From assembly GCA_012797095.1 (NCBI GenBank), contig JAAZPS010000184.1, forward strand, positions 1 to 7,329: 7,329 nt of DNA. The letters run 5' to 3'. The position numbers and the translations under genes were made by a program. The notes under the pieces were generated by a model. That model was given only the letters and a program-made list of their open reading frames with translations. It did not search any database and had not been told where the DNA came from. Source of the DNA: Bacillota bacterium (GTDB lineage Bacteria; Bacillota; Dethiobacteria; DTU022). Of the stretch, positions 1 to 5,106 are shown piece by piece (positions within the stretch are counted from its first letter, which is position 1; the number at the start of each line of letters is the position of its first letter).

Positions 1-37
1 CCCCTCCCCCTTCGAGGGGGGAGGGCCGGGGGGGGGG
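1..37. repeat. GC-rich inverted repeat and G10 run at the left edge
   Basis: A C-rich arm (about 2-10) and a G-rich arm (about 16-25) flank a TTCGA centre and can pair as a hairpin with one bulged G. A run of ten G follows at 28-37. There is no T-tract on the plus strand, so this is not a clear terminator. It may be the end of a repeat or of a structure belonging to a gene left of the window. From here to 104 nothing else is supported. Confidence 0.4.
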
Positions 38-206
38 TGTCTGGTTTATGTTCGCCAAAGCCCCGGTCTCTTCGGTTGGTTCATTCCTCTTCAAACGATG
101 GAAAAGCGCAAAGATCCTTCGGGCTACGCCCTCAGGATGACAGGTGTGGCTGGGCACTTTCCCGGTCCTCCATCCTGAATGCCTCCTTTGCCCGGGTTTC
201 CTTTTT

Positions 207-307
207 TCATCCCGAGCCTTCTCTTATCACCCCAAGCCCTACTTCAGTCATCCCGAGCCCTCTCTATTTACCCCAAGCCCCCTCTTGTCATCCTGATCCC
301 CTTCTTG
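207..307. repeat. Tandem array of ~20-nt units in copy A (5 units)
   Basis: Five degenerate units start at 207, 227, 248, 268 and 288. Their lengths are 20, 21, 20, 20 and 20 nt, with a loose consensus TCATCCCGAGCCCTCTCTT. Each resembles the first half of the REP-like element at 308 (TCATCCTGAGCG), so the array looks like serial duplication of that half-site. Copy B has only two such units (501-520 and 521-540). Confidence 0.8.
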
Positions 308-352
308 TCATCCTGAGCGAAGCGAAGGATCTCGCTTTTTACCACTGTTTAT

Positions 353-381
353 GGGACAAATAGGACCGTCCCCGGTGTCCC
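353..381. repeat. 29-bp perfect palindromic element, copy A
   Basis: GGGACA (353-358) pairs with TGTCCC (376-381) and GGAC (363-366) pairs with GTCC (368-371). The spacers between these arms are four nt on each side and the centre is a single C. An identical copy lies at 585-613. The design (GGGACA, inner GGAC/GTCC, TGTCCC) resembles the short palindromes mobilised by REP-associated tyrosine transposases (RAYT/TnpA-REP). No such transposase is in this window, so the link is inference. Confidence 0.75.
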
Positions 382-398
382 GCGGTGCATTGTAGCTG

Positions 399-613
399 AG
401 CGCAAAGATCCTTCGGGCTGCGCCCTCAGGATGACAGGTGCGGCCGGGCACCTTCCCGGTCCTCCATCCTGAATGCCTCCTTTGCCCGGGTTCCCTTTTT
501 TCATCCCGAGCCCTCTCTATTCATCCTGAGCCCTTTTTTGTCATCCTGAGCGAAGCGAAGGATCTCGCTTTTATCACTGTTTATGGGACAAATAGGACCG
601 TCCCCGGTGTCCC
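399..613. repeat. Composite dispersed repeat, copy B (short form)
   Basis: This is the second copy of the unit at 105-381, in direct orientation and separated from it by 17 nt. It has the same 102-nt left part (399-500), two tandem units (501-540), and the same right part (541-613, one nt shorter than in copy A). The right end carries the identical 29-bp palindrome at 585-613. The length difference from copy A is 62 nt: three tandem units (61 nt) plus a single T in the run near 340. From 614 to 762 I see no gene, no convincing promoter and no terminator before the first hydrolase. Confidence 0.85.
585..613. repeat. 29-bp perfect palindromic element, copy B
   Basis: Base-for-base identical to 353-381, and the flank CACTGTTTAT to its left is also identical. 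The ATG at 583 overlaps this element and opens a long reading frame into the first hydrolase gene. Residues encoded before about 685 are therefore repeat or spacer translation, not protein. Confidence 0.75.
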
Positions 614-748
614 ATTTGGCGTCACTTTGCGGGCCGGGCTGCGGTAAAAAGGGCTGTTCCCCTGAAAAAGGAATTGAGTCTACGATGAAGAAGTTAAGCT
701 TAACCGGAGCGCCGGCGTGCCGCGCTGCGCTCCCGAATCTATCGGAAC

Positions 749-754
749 GGGGAG
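749..754 (+). promoter_or_regulatory. Ribosome binding site fixing the GTG start of hydrolase 1
   Basis: GGGGAG lies 8 nt before the GTG at 763. The in-frame ATG at 685 has only AAGGA (668-672) at 12 nt. The nitrilase fold's first strand (LRVAVFSFAG) begins directly after the GTG, which together with the spacing favours the GTG. Confidence 0.6.
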
Positions 755-762
755 AGCGGACC

Positions 763-1635
763 GTGCTCAGGGTAGCTGTATTCTCTTTTGCCGGTATCAG
801 GACCGGACAGCCGGGGGACTATGCCGCTGATCTGGCGGCGCTGATCAAGGCACTGCAGCCGGATCTGGCGGTGCTGCCGGGCCATAGCTCTTTTCTGCTC
901 TGCGGCGCTGCGGGGCGGCTGGAGGGGGCTGCCGATTTTGCCGGCCACTTCAGGCTCTTTACCCGGCAGGCCGGAGCATGGAACGAGCTCTACCTGAGCC
1001 GACACCGCGAACTGGCCTGGGAGAACAAGATCTACCTGGCCGCGGGGACAACCGTGGAGCAGGCCGGCGGGCGACTCTACCATACCGCCTACTGTTTCGA
1101 CCCCGCCGGCGAGATCTGCGGCCGGCAGCGCCAGACCCATCTCAGCCGGGAGGAGCGCGCTCTCGGCCTCAGCCGGGGCGAGGATCTCGCCCTTTTCGAG
1201 ATCGGCGGGCTGAAAACCGGCTTTATCGTCGGCACCGATGCGCGCCACCCCGAGGTGGGCCGGATTCTGGCCCTGGAAGGGGCCGCCCTGGTCATTCACA
1301 GCGGCGCGATTCCCACCGGCCCGGCCGGCCGGGCTCAGCCGGCGGGGATCTGGGCCCAGGTGCAGCAGAACCAGTTCTGGGCGGCCGAGGCGCAGCTCAA
1401 GGGACAGATCGGCGAGCGCTCCTTTGGCGCCCGCTGCGCCGTGCTCGGCCCCTGCGAGTTGACCCCCGGATCGAGCGGCTACCTGACCCCGGAAAGGGAC
1501 GACAGACCCTACGCAGCGGCGGAGCTGCCCGAGGCGGAACGGCTCAGGATCAAGGAGCAGTATCCGCTGCTGAAGCTGCTGCAACCGCAGGCCTACCGGG
1601 GACTGCTGCCCGAGCTCTACCGCGAGGGACGGTGA
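763..1635 (+). CDS. Nitrilase-superfamily protein lacking the catalytic triad (pseudo-hydrolase)
   Basis: This 290-residue protein has the length and fold signature of single-domain carbon-nitrogen hydrolases. It shows an N-terminal strand (residues 2-10), the 'ENKIYLAAGTTVE' strand (87-99), 'LYHTAYCFDPAGEICGR' (105-121), 'THLSREERALGLSRGED' (125-141) and a final 'YPLLKLLQPQAY' segment (267-278). All three catalytic positions are changed. The Glu of the usual LPE motif is Gly40 (LAVLPGHS), the Lys of KTHL is Gln124 (RQTHL), and the nucleophile Cys of the CYD motif is Gly157 (FIVGTDARHPE). The frame is otherwise clean, so it does not look like a decaying gene. Hydrolysis by the usual mechanism is not expected. 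A structural, ligand-binding or regulatory role, perhaps with the intact paralogue just downstream, is inferred. The start is GTG with GGGGAG 8 nt upstream; ATG 685 would add 26 residues without nitrilase character. Confidence 0.85.
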   Translation: MLRVAVFSFAGIRTGQPGDYAADLAALIKALQPDLAVLPGHSSFLLCGAAGRLEGAADFAGHFRLFTRQAGAWNELYLSRHRELAWENKIYLAAGTTVEQAGGRLYHTAYCFDPAGEICGRQRQTHLSREERALGLSRGEDLALFEIGGLKTGFIVGTDARHPEVGRILALEGAALVIHSGAIPTGPAGRAQPAGIWAQVQQNQFWAAEAQLKGQIGERSFGARCAVLGPCELTPGSSGYLTPERDDRPYAAAELPEAERLRIKEQYPLLKLLQPQAYRGLLPELYREGR

Positions 1636-1694
1636 ATGGCGGTTTCCGACCCCCGGAGTCGGCTGGCGCTGGAAAAAGCACTTTGCCCGGATCT

Positions 1695-1708
1695 ACTCCT
1701 TCGGGAGT
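1695..1708 (+). other. UUCG-tetraloop hairpin between the two hydrolase genes
   Basis: ACTCC (1695-1699) and GGAGT (1704-1708) form a 5-bp stem closed by a TTCG loop, with a possible extra T-G pair outside. C-UUCG-G loops are unusually stable in RNA. There is no T-tract, so it is not a terminator. It lies 40 nt before the preferred start of the second hydrolase and could affect mRNA processing or the balance between the two proteins. If translation instead starts at 1636, it is simply coding sequence. Confidence 0.3.
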
Positions 1709-1739
1709 GGGGCTCCGGCGGCGGTTCGGTGGTGCTGCG

Positions 1740-1747
1740 AGGAGGTG
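1740..1747 (+). promoter_or_regulatory. Strong Shine-Dalgarno fixing the start of hydrolase 2
   Basis: AGGAGGTG ends 5 nt before ATG 1753, close to ideal strength and spacing. The competing ATG 1636, directly after the TGA of the upstream gene, has only GAGGG (1624-1628) at 7 nt. It would add 39 residues rich in Gly, Ser and Arg with no family resemblance. Confidence 0.65.
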
Positions 1748-1752
1748 GGACA

Positions 1753-2823
1753 ATGGCTCTTGACGGTTGGAAAGAAAGGCTTTTCCGGCAGTACCTGCAC
1801 TGGATCAGCCGACCGGCGCGCCTCAAAAGGAAACTGGCCGCGCTGATCGGGGAGGGCGGCGCCGCGCCGCCGCTGGACGGGCGCTGCCTCAGGGCTGCTG
1901 CCCTGCAGGTGGAGCTCAGGCTGTTCAAGGATCCCCTTGAATATGCGGCCGAGGCGCACCGCCGGGTAGCGGAGGCCGCCGCTGCCGGAGCACAGCTGGT
2001 CGCCTTTCCCGAGGACAACAATCTTCCCCTGCTGGGGATGCTGCCAGGGGTGGAGGAGGCCGGGGCGGCAATCTCGGCGGCAGAGATCGACGCGTCCCCC
2101 CCGGATCCCGCTGCCCCCTCTCCCGCAGTTACTGTTGCCGAGGTGATCCGCTATGCCGGCCCGGTGATGCGCCCCTTTCTCGAGCTGCTCTATTCAACCC
2201 TGGCTGCCGCGTACGGCCTTTACCTGATGGCTGGCAGCTTCCTGCTGCCCGAGGGGTCAAGGGTCGTCAACCGTGCTTTCCTGTACGGACCCGACGGTGG
2301 GCTTGTCGGGACGCAGGATAAGGTGCATCTGATGCCGGTCGAGATCGACTGGGGCCTCTCGGCGGGGACTGAATTTCATATCTTCGAGACCGCAGCGGGG
2401 AGGATCGCTGCTCCGGTGTGCATGGATGCAACCTATTACGAAACCTTTCGCCTTCTCGAGCTGCAGGGGGTGGAGCTGGTGACCCTGCCCATCGCCAACC
2501 CCGAGCCGTACAACTACTGGCTGGCCCTGCGCGGTATCTGGCCCCGCGTCCAGGAATGCCCGCTCTACGGCATCAAGAGTGCCCTGGTCGGGAGCCTGCT
2601 CGGTTTTGAATTCACCGGCCGGGCGGGCCTCTATGCTCCGGCAGAGCTGACGGCCGACGGCAGCGGCGTCCTTGCAGAGGTCGAATCACCCGCTGGGGAG
2701 GGGCTTGCTCTCGCCGAGCTGGATCTCCGGGCCCTGCAGGAGCTGCGCCGTGATCACCCCTGGCGCGACAGCAATCCCGCGCTCTACCGTCGCTATTTCC
2801 CCCGGGTCTACTGCTCCCTCTAG
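1753..2823 (+). CDS. Carbon-nitrogen hydrolase (nitrilase/amidase superfamily), intact triad
   Basis: This 356-residue protein carries the full catalytic set: Glu87 in 'LVAFPED', Lys190 in 'QDKVHL' and Cys223 in 'PVCMDATYYE'. Such enzymes attack a C-N bond (amide, carbamoyl or nitrile) through a cysteine thioester, usually in the cytoplasm. It is longer than a minimal family member. It has about 45 N-terminal residues, partly basic ('ISRPARLKRKL', 18-28), before the first strand. It also has an insertion of about 60-70 residues between Glu and Lys, containing a Pro/Ala-rich stretch (114-126) and a hydrophobic helix (141-164). The C-terminal 'LAELDLRALQELRRDHPW' is typical of the family. No signal peptide is visible. 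The substrate cannot be read from the sequence. It lies 117 nt after the triad-less paralogue with no terminator between, so co-transcription is likely. ATG 1636 is the alternative start. Confidence 0.88.
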   Translation: MALDGWKERLFRQYLHWISRPARLKRKLAALIGEGGAAPPLDGRCLRAAALQVELRLFKDPLEYAAEAHRRVAEAAAAGAQLVAFPEDNNLPLLGMLPGVEEAGAAISAAEIDASPPDPAAPSPAVTVAEVIRYAGPVMRPFLELLYSTLAAAYGLYLMAGSFLLPEGSRVVNRAFLYGPDGGLVGTQDKVHLMPVEIDWGLSAGTEFHIFETAAGRIAAPVCMDATYYETFRLLELQGVELVTLPIANPEPYNYWLALRGIWPRVQECPLYGIKSALVGSLLGFEFTGRAGLYAPAELTADGSGVLAEVESPAGEGLALAELDLRALQELRRDHPWRDSNPALYRRYFPRVYCSL

Positions 2824-2828
2824 CCAGG

Positions 2829-2908
2829 CCCGGCCCCTTCGGTGCTGCCGCACTCCTTTGCCATACTACCCTTTGTCTCGCCGCCCTTTCCCCGCCCGGC
2901 CCCTTCGG
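2829..2908. repeat. 14-bp direct repeat CCCGGCCCCTTCGG (2829-2842 and 2895-2908)
   Basis: Two exact copies lie 66 nt apart in the intergenic space after hydrolase 2. The second sits inside the loop region of the large hairpin at 2879-2925. It could mark an insertion or slippage event. It is short and GC-rich, so chance is not excluded. Confidence 0.5.
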
Positions 2909-2925
2909 GGAGGGAAAGGGCGGCG
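2879..2925 (+). other. Large GC-rich hairpin after hydrolase 2 (possible transcript end)
   Basis: A perfect 14-bp inverted repeat (CGCCGCCCTTTCCC at 2879-2892, GGGAAAGGGCGGCG at 2912-2925) encloses a smaller CCCC-TTC-GGGG stem (2900-2910). It begins 55 nt after the hydrolase stop. No T-tract follows on either strand, so it is not a canonical intrinsic terminator. It could stabilise the mRNA 3' end, act with Rho, or be a palindromic repeat. Confidence 0.55.
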
Positions 2926-2966
2926 GCCCGGAAAAACCCCTTCAAATTTAGCACCGATAAAAAAGA

Positions 2967-2995
2967 TTCAAAATTGTCGTTCGATAGAATATAAT
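2967..2995 (+). promoter_or_regulatory. Sigma-A/sigma-70-type promoter of acyl-CoA synthetase 1
   Basis: A perfect -10 box TATAAT (2990-2995) is preceded at 17 bp by TTCAAA (2967-2972), which matches four of six positions of TTGACA. It lies in the only AT-rich stretch between hydrolase 2 and ligase 1. Transcription would start near 3001-3003, giving a leader of about 67 nt that opens with a small AGCG-GAAA-CGCT hairpin (3002-3013). Confidence 0.6.
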
Positions 2996-3055
2996 AGCAG
3001 TAGCGGAAACGCTGCCGGGGCTTGACCGATCGACCGGTAGAGAATGATCCCGGCA

Positions 3056-3068
3056 AAAGGAGGTGATC
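3056..3068 (+). promoter_or_regulatory. Thirteen-nt Shine-Dalgarno before a TTG start
   Basis: AAAGGAGGTGATC is complementary to 13 consecutive bases of the usual bacterial 16S rRNA 3' end (GATCACCTCCTTT). AGGAGG (3058-3063) is 5 nt from TTG 3069. The GTG at 3063 lies within the site itself, so it cannot be served by it; this decides for TTG 3069. Confidence 0.75.
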
Positions 3069-4922
3069 TTGATCAGTGATCACAGCTTCGATTCCATAAT
3101 CGAGATATTCCAGCGCAATGTGGCCCTGTTTCCGGATAAACTCTACCTGGTATCAAGGTATGACCGGCAGGGGCGGAGAACCGCTCAGCTGCACCGCTAC
3201 ACCTGGGCGGAGGCGGACGGCATCGCCTGGGATCTGGCCTGTGCCCTCTACTCTCTCGGTTTCCGCCAGTTCGATCGTCTGGCCATCTTTTCTCCCAACC
3301 GGCCCCGGTTTCTCTTCGCCACGCTGGCTGCCCTGCTGGTCCGGGGGGTGATGGTGCCGATCTATCCGACGAGCAAAGCGGAAGATCTCCGGTGGATCCT
3401 CGAGGATTCGGAGGCAAAGATCTGCTGCTGCGGCAGCCGGGAGCTGCTGGAGAGGGTTCTCGAGGTCAGGGAGGGATTGGATACGCTGGAGCAGATCATC
3501 GTGCTGAGCCCTCTAGAGGAAGAATATGATGACGCCAGGATCATCGATTTCAACGAGCTCCTGAAGATAGGGCGGAGGAATCAGGATAAAAGGGCGGCCC
3601 TGGAAGGGATCGTGAAAACGCTCGAAAATGAGGATATGGTGAACCTTTTCTATACTTCTGGCACCACCGGCCGGCCCAAGGGAGTGATCCTGACCAACCG
3701 TACAACCATCAGCCAGACCGTGATCATCTCCGAGATGGGGTTTCGCCATGATGATATCTGGATGGCCCATCTGCCCTTCTGCCACGCCTACGGTTTTGCC
3801 GCCGATTTTCTGGGGTGCAGCTACCTGGCCGGAACGATGACGATCATCGATTCCCTCGATACCGGGGAGGTCCGCTGGGGTCTGAGCACCTTTCAACCGA
3901 CGGTGATGTACTCGGTGCCCCGGCTGTGGGAGAAGATCTATCTGCAGATCAATACCCTTCTCGGGGAGCGCTCCCGCCTCGTCCAAAGATATTTCAAGTG
4001 GGCTGTCCGGGCCGGCAGCGAGGCCTACCTGCGGCGCCAGCAACAGCAGAAACTGCCCCTTGGGCTGCGCCTGAGGCTCCTGTTCAGCAAACCGCTGCTC
4101 ACCCTGGTGAAGAAGAAGGCGGGGCTGAACCGTTTGCGGCTCTGCGGCACCGGGGGCGCGGCGATCAGCCGCGATCTGATCATCTTCTTCGGTGCCCTGG
4201 GGATCGCTCTCTACCAGGGCTACGGGCTGACCGAAACCGGCCCGGTGATCAACGTGAACACGCCGCGGCATAACAAGATCGGCACCGTTGGACGGCCCTT
4301 TCCCGGGGTGGAGGAGAAGATCGAGGAGGACGGAGAGATCCTCGTGCGCGGTCCCCAGGTGATGAAGGGCTACTGGAAAAATCCTGCAGCCAACAGGGAG
4401 TCGTTTACCCCTGACGGTTTCTTCCGAACGGGAGATATCGGCTTTATCGATGACGAGGGCTACCTGACGATCACCGACCGCAAGAAAGAGCTGCTCAAGA
4501 CCAGCGGCGGCAAATATGTGGCGCCCCAGCCCATCGAAAATGCCTTCAATATCGATCCCTATATCGAGCAGGTGGTAGTGGTCGGCGAAAATCGGAAGCA
4601 TGTTGCCGCCCTGATCGTTCCGGCGTTTGAAGCGCTTGAAAAATGGGCCGGAGAGCGGGGGATCGGTTTTCGGGATCGCACTGCCCTGGTGCAGGACCGC
4701 CGGGTGGAAGGGCTGATCCGGGAAAGCGTTGACCGGGTCAACCGCGATCTGGCCGGTTTCGAGCAGATCAAGAAATACCGGATCGTGGATCAGCCCTTCA
4801 GCGAGGAGGGCGGAGAGCTGACCCCCAGTTTGAAGATCAAAAGAAGGGTGATCGACCAGAAATATAGAAAGCTCATCAATGCGATGTACCCGGCTGAGAC
4901 TCCTGATCTTGCCGGAAGGTGA
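3069..4922 (+). CDS. Long-chain acyl-CoA synthetase (AMP-forming), paralogue 1
   Basis: This 617-residue enzyme (from TTG 3069) of the ANL adenylating superfamily should convert a fatty acid, ATP and CoA to acyl-CoA, AMP and PPi, in the cytoplasm or at the membrane face. Motifs in order: nucleotide-binding loop 'YTSGTTGRPKG' (195-205), 'LPFCHAYGF' (235-243), 'SVPRLWEKIY' (282-291), the insertion typical of bacterial long-chain enzymes (about 307-350), 'YQGYGLTETGP' (382-392), 'TGD' (454-456), hinge 'RKKELLKTSGG' (471-481), and the C-terminal lysine motif 'TPSLKIKRR' with Lys589 in the catalytic position. All hallmark residues are present. It has its own promoter and a terminator 43 nt after the stop, so it is probably monocistronic. 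It is about 70% identical by eye to the next gene, with a shorter N terminus. Chain-length preference cannot be read. Confidence 0.93.
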   Translation: MISDHSFDSIIEIFQRNVALFPDKLYLVSRYDRQGRRTAQLHRYTWAEADGIAWDLACALYSLGFRQFDRLAIFSPNRPRFLFATLAALLVRGVMVPIYPTSKAEDLRWILEDSEAKICCCGSRELLERVLEVREGLDTLEQIIVLSPLEEEYDDARIIDFNELLKIGRRNQDKRAALEGIVKTLENEDMVNLFYTSGTTGRPKGVILTNRTTISQTVIISEMGFRHDDIWMAHLPFCHAYGFAADFLGCSYLAGTMTIIDSLDTGEVRWGLSTFQPTVMYSVPRLWEKIYLQINTLLGERSRLVQRYFKWAVRAGSEAYLRRQQQQKLPLGLRLRLLFSKPLLTLVKKKAGLNRLRLCGTGGAAISRDLIIFFGALGIALYQGYGLTETGPVINVNTPRHNKIGTVGRPFPGVEEKIEEDGEILVRGPQVMKGYWKNPAANRESFTPDGFFRTGDIGFIDDEGYLTITDRKKELLKTSGGKYVAPQPIENAFNIDPYIEQVVVVGENRKHVAALIVPAFEALEKWAGERGIGFRDRTALVQDRRVEGLIRESVDRVNRDLAGFEQIKKYRIVDQPFSEEGGELTPSLKIKRRVIDQKYRKLINAMYPAETPDLAGR

Positions 4923-4965
4923 TCCAGGCGGCCCTGCCGCCACCGGGAATGGCCGGGATTGCCCC

Positions 4966-4987
4966 CCCCCGAAAGGGGGTTTTTTTT
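4966..4987 (+). terminator. Intrinsic terminator after acyl-CoA synthetase 1
   Basis: CCCCC (4966-4970), a GAAA tetraloop and GGGGG (4975-4979) are followed directly by eight T (4980-4987). The stem is short but all GC with a stable GNRA loop. The C run extends left to 4962, so the pairing may slip. It separates the two synthetase genes into different transcription units. Confidence 0.8.
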
Positions 4988-5023
4988 GAGTAAAATACCC
5001 GGCAAACGATCGCGGGTCGCAGA

Positions 5024-5029
5024 TAAAAT
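5024..5029 (+). promoter_or_regulatory. Weak candidate -10 box for acyl-CoA synthetase 2
   Basis: TAAAAT in an AT-rich interval between the terminator and the second synthetase. No good -35 box lies at 16-18 bp. Another option, TTGCTT (5032-5037), has no good -10 at proper spacing. A promoter is expected somewhere in 4988-5083 because of the upstream terminator, but I cannot place it firmly. Confidence 0.2.
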
Positions 5030-5083
5030 CTTTGCTTCAGGATGGAATAATTAAATACTTGGATCAATAGCGAAATTTCCAAA

Positions 5084-5102
5084 TTGCAGAAGGATTCTGC
5101 AA
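5084..5102 (+). promoter_or_regulatory. 19-bp palindrome covering the ribosome binding site of synthetase 2
   Basis: TTGCAGAA (5084-5091) and TTCTGCAA (5095-5102) are perfect inverted arms around a GGA centre. The likely Shine-Dalgarno AAGGA (5090-5094) is formed by the arm-centre junction, 12 nt before ATG 5107. It may be an operator for a dimeric repressor, or an RNA hairpin that hides the ribosome binding site. Nothing like it precedes synthetase 1. Confidence 0.55.
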
Positions 5103-5106
5103 ACCA

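Larger units (their letters stand above)
105..381. repeat. Composite dispersed repeat, copy A (long form)
   Basis: This 277-nt unit is repeated at 399-613. The first 102 nt (105-206) align without gaps to 399-500. They begin with an AAGATCCTTCGGGCT...CAGGATGACAG element that can fold on itself (ATCCT/AGGAT and GGGC/GCCC arms). Next comes a tandem array of about 20-nt units (207-307), then TCATCCTGAGCGAAGCGAAG and flanking bases (from 308), and finally a 29-bp palindrome (353-381). The elements at the two ends are related in inverted orientation, so each copy is a loose long inverted repeat. Sequences of this TCATCCTGAGCGAAGCGAAGG type are recognisable as dispersed intergenic repeats of many bacteria. 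The open frames across it look repeat-derived, not genic. Confidence 0.85.

Noticed and set aside
37..363. Open reading frame of about 108 codons across repeat copy A
   Set aside because: It is translated dispersed repeat. The ...VILSEAKDLAF-type peptide comes from the TCATCCTGAGCGAAGCGAAGG element and recurs at 438-647. No ribosome binding site and no protein-like composition.
105..613. CRISPR-like array in the repeat region
   Set aside because: The units are degenerate, about 20 nt, and directly abutting without unique spacers; no cas genes are present. It is a tandem repeat inside a REP-like composite.
438..647. Open reading frame of about 69 codons across repeat copy B
   Set aside because: Same repeat-derived peptide as in copy A; no independent evidence of coding.
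583..762. N-terminal extension of hydrolase 1 from ATG 583 (or ATG 685)
   Set aside because: ATG 583 lies at the edge of the 29-bp palindrome and the first residues are repeat translation. ATG 685 has a poorly spaced Shine-Dalgarno. The nitrilase fold starts at GTG 763, which has a good site.
739..1763. Long minus-strand frame (739-1584) and overlapping plus-strand frame (978-1763)
   Set aside because: Shadows of the GC-rich hydrolase gene. Their Arg/Pro/Gly-rich translations carry no family motifs, while the main frame does.
3002..3055. Riboswitch in the leader of synthetase 1
   Set aside because: The leader is only about 67 nt, with a 4-bp hairpin and short repeats (GACCG twice). No known riboswitch core or terminator/antiterminator arrangement is visible.
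3513..4943. Minus-strand open frame of 476 codons opposite acyl-CoA synthetase 1
   Set aside because: The antisense frame is open because of the codon bias of the sense gene. A similar antisense shadow appears opposite synthetase 2, and the sense frame has every catalytic motif.
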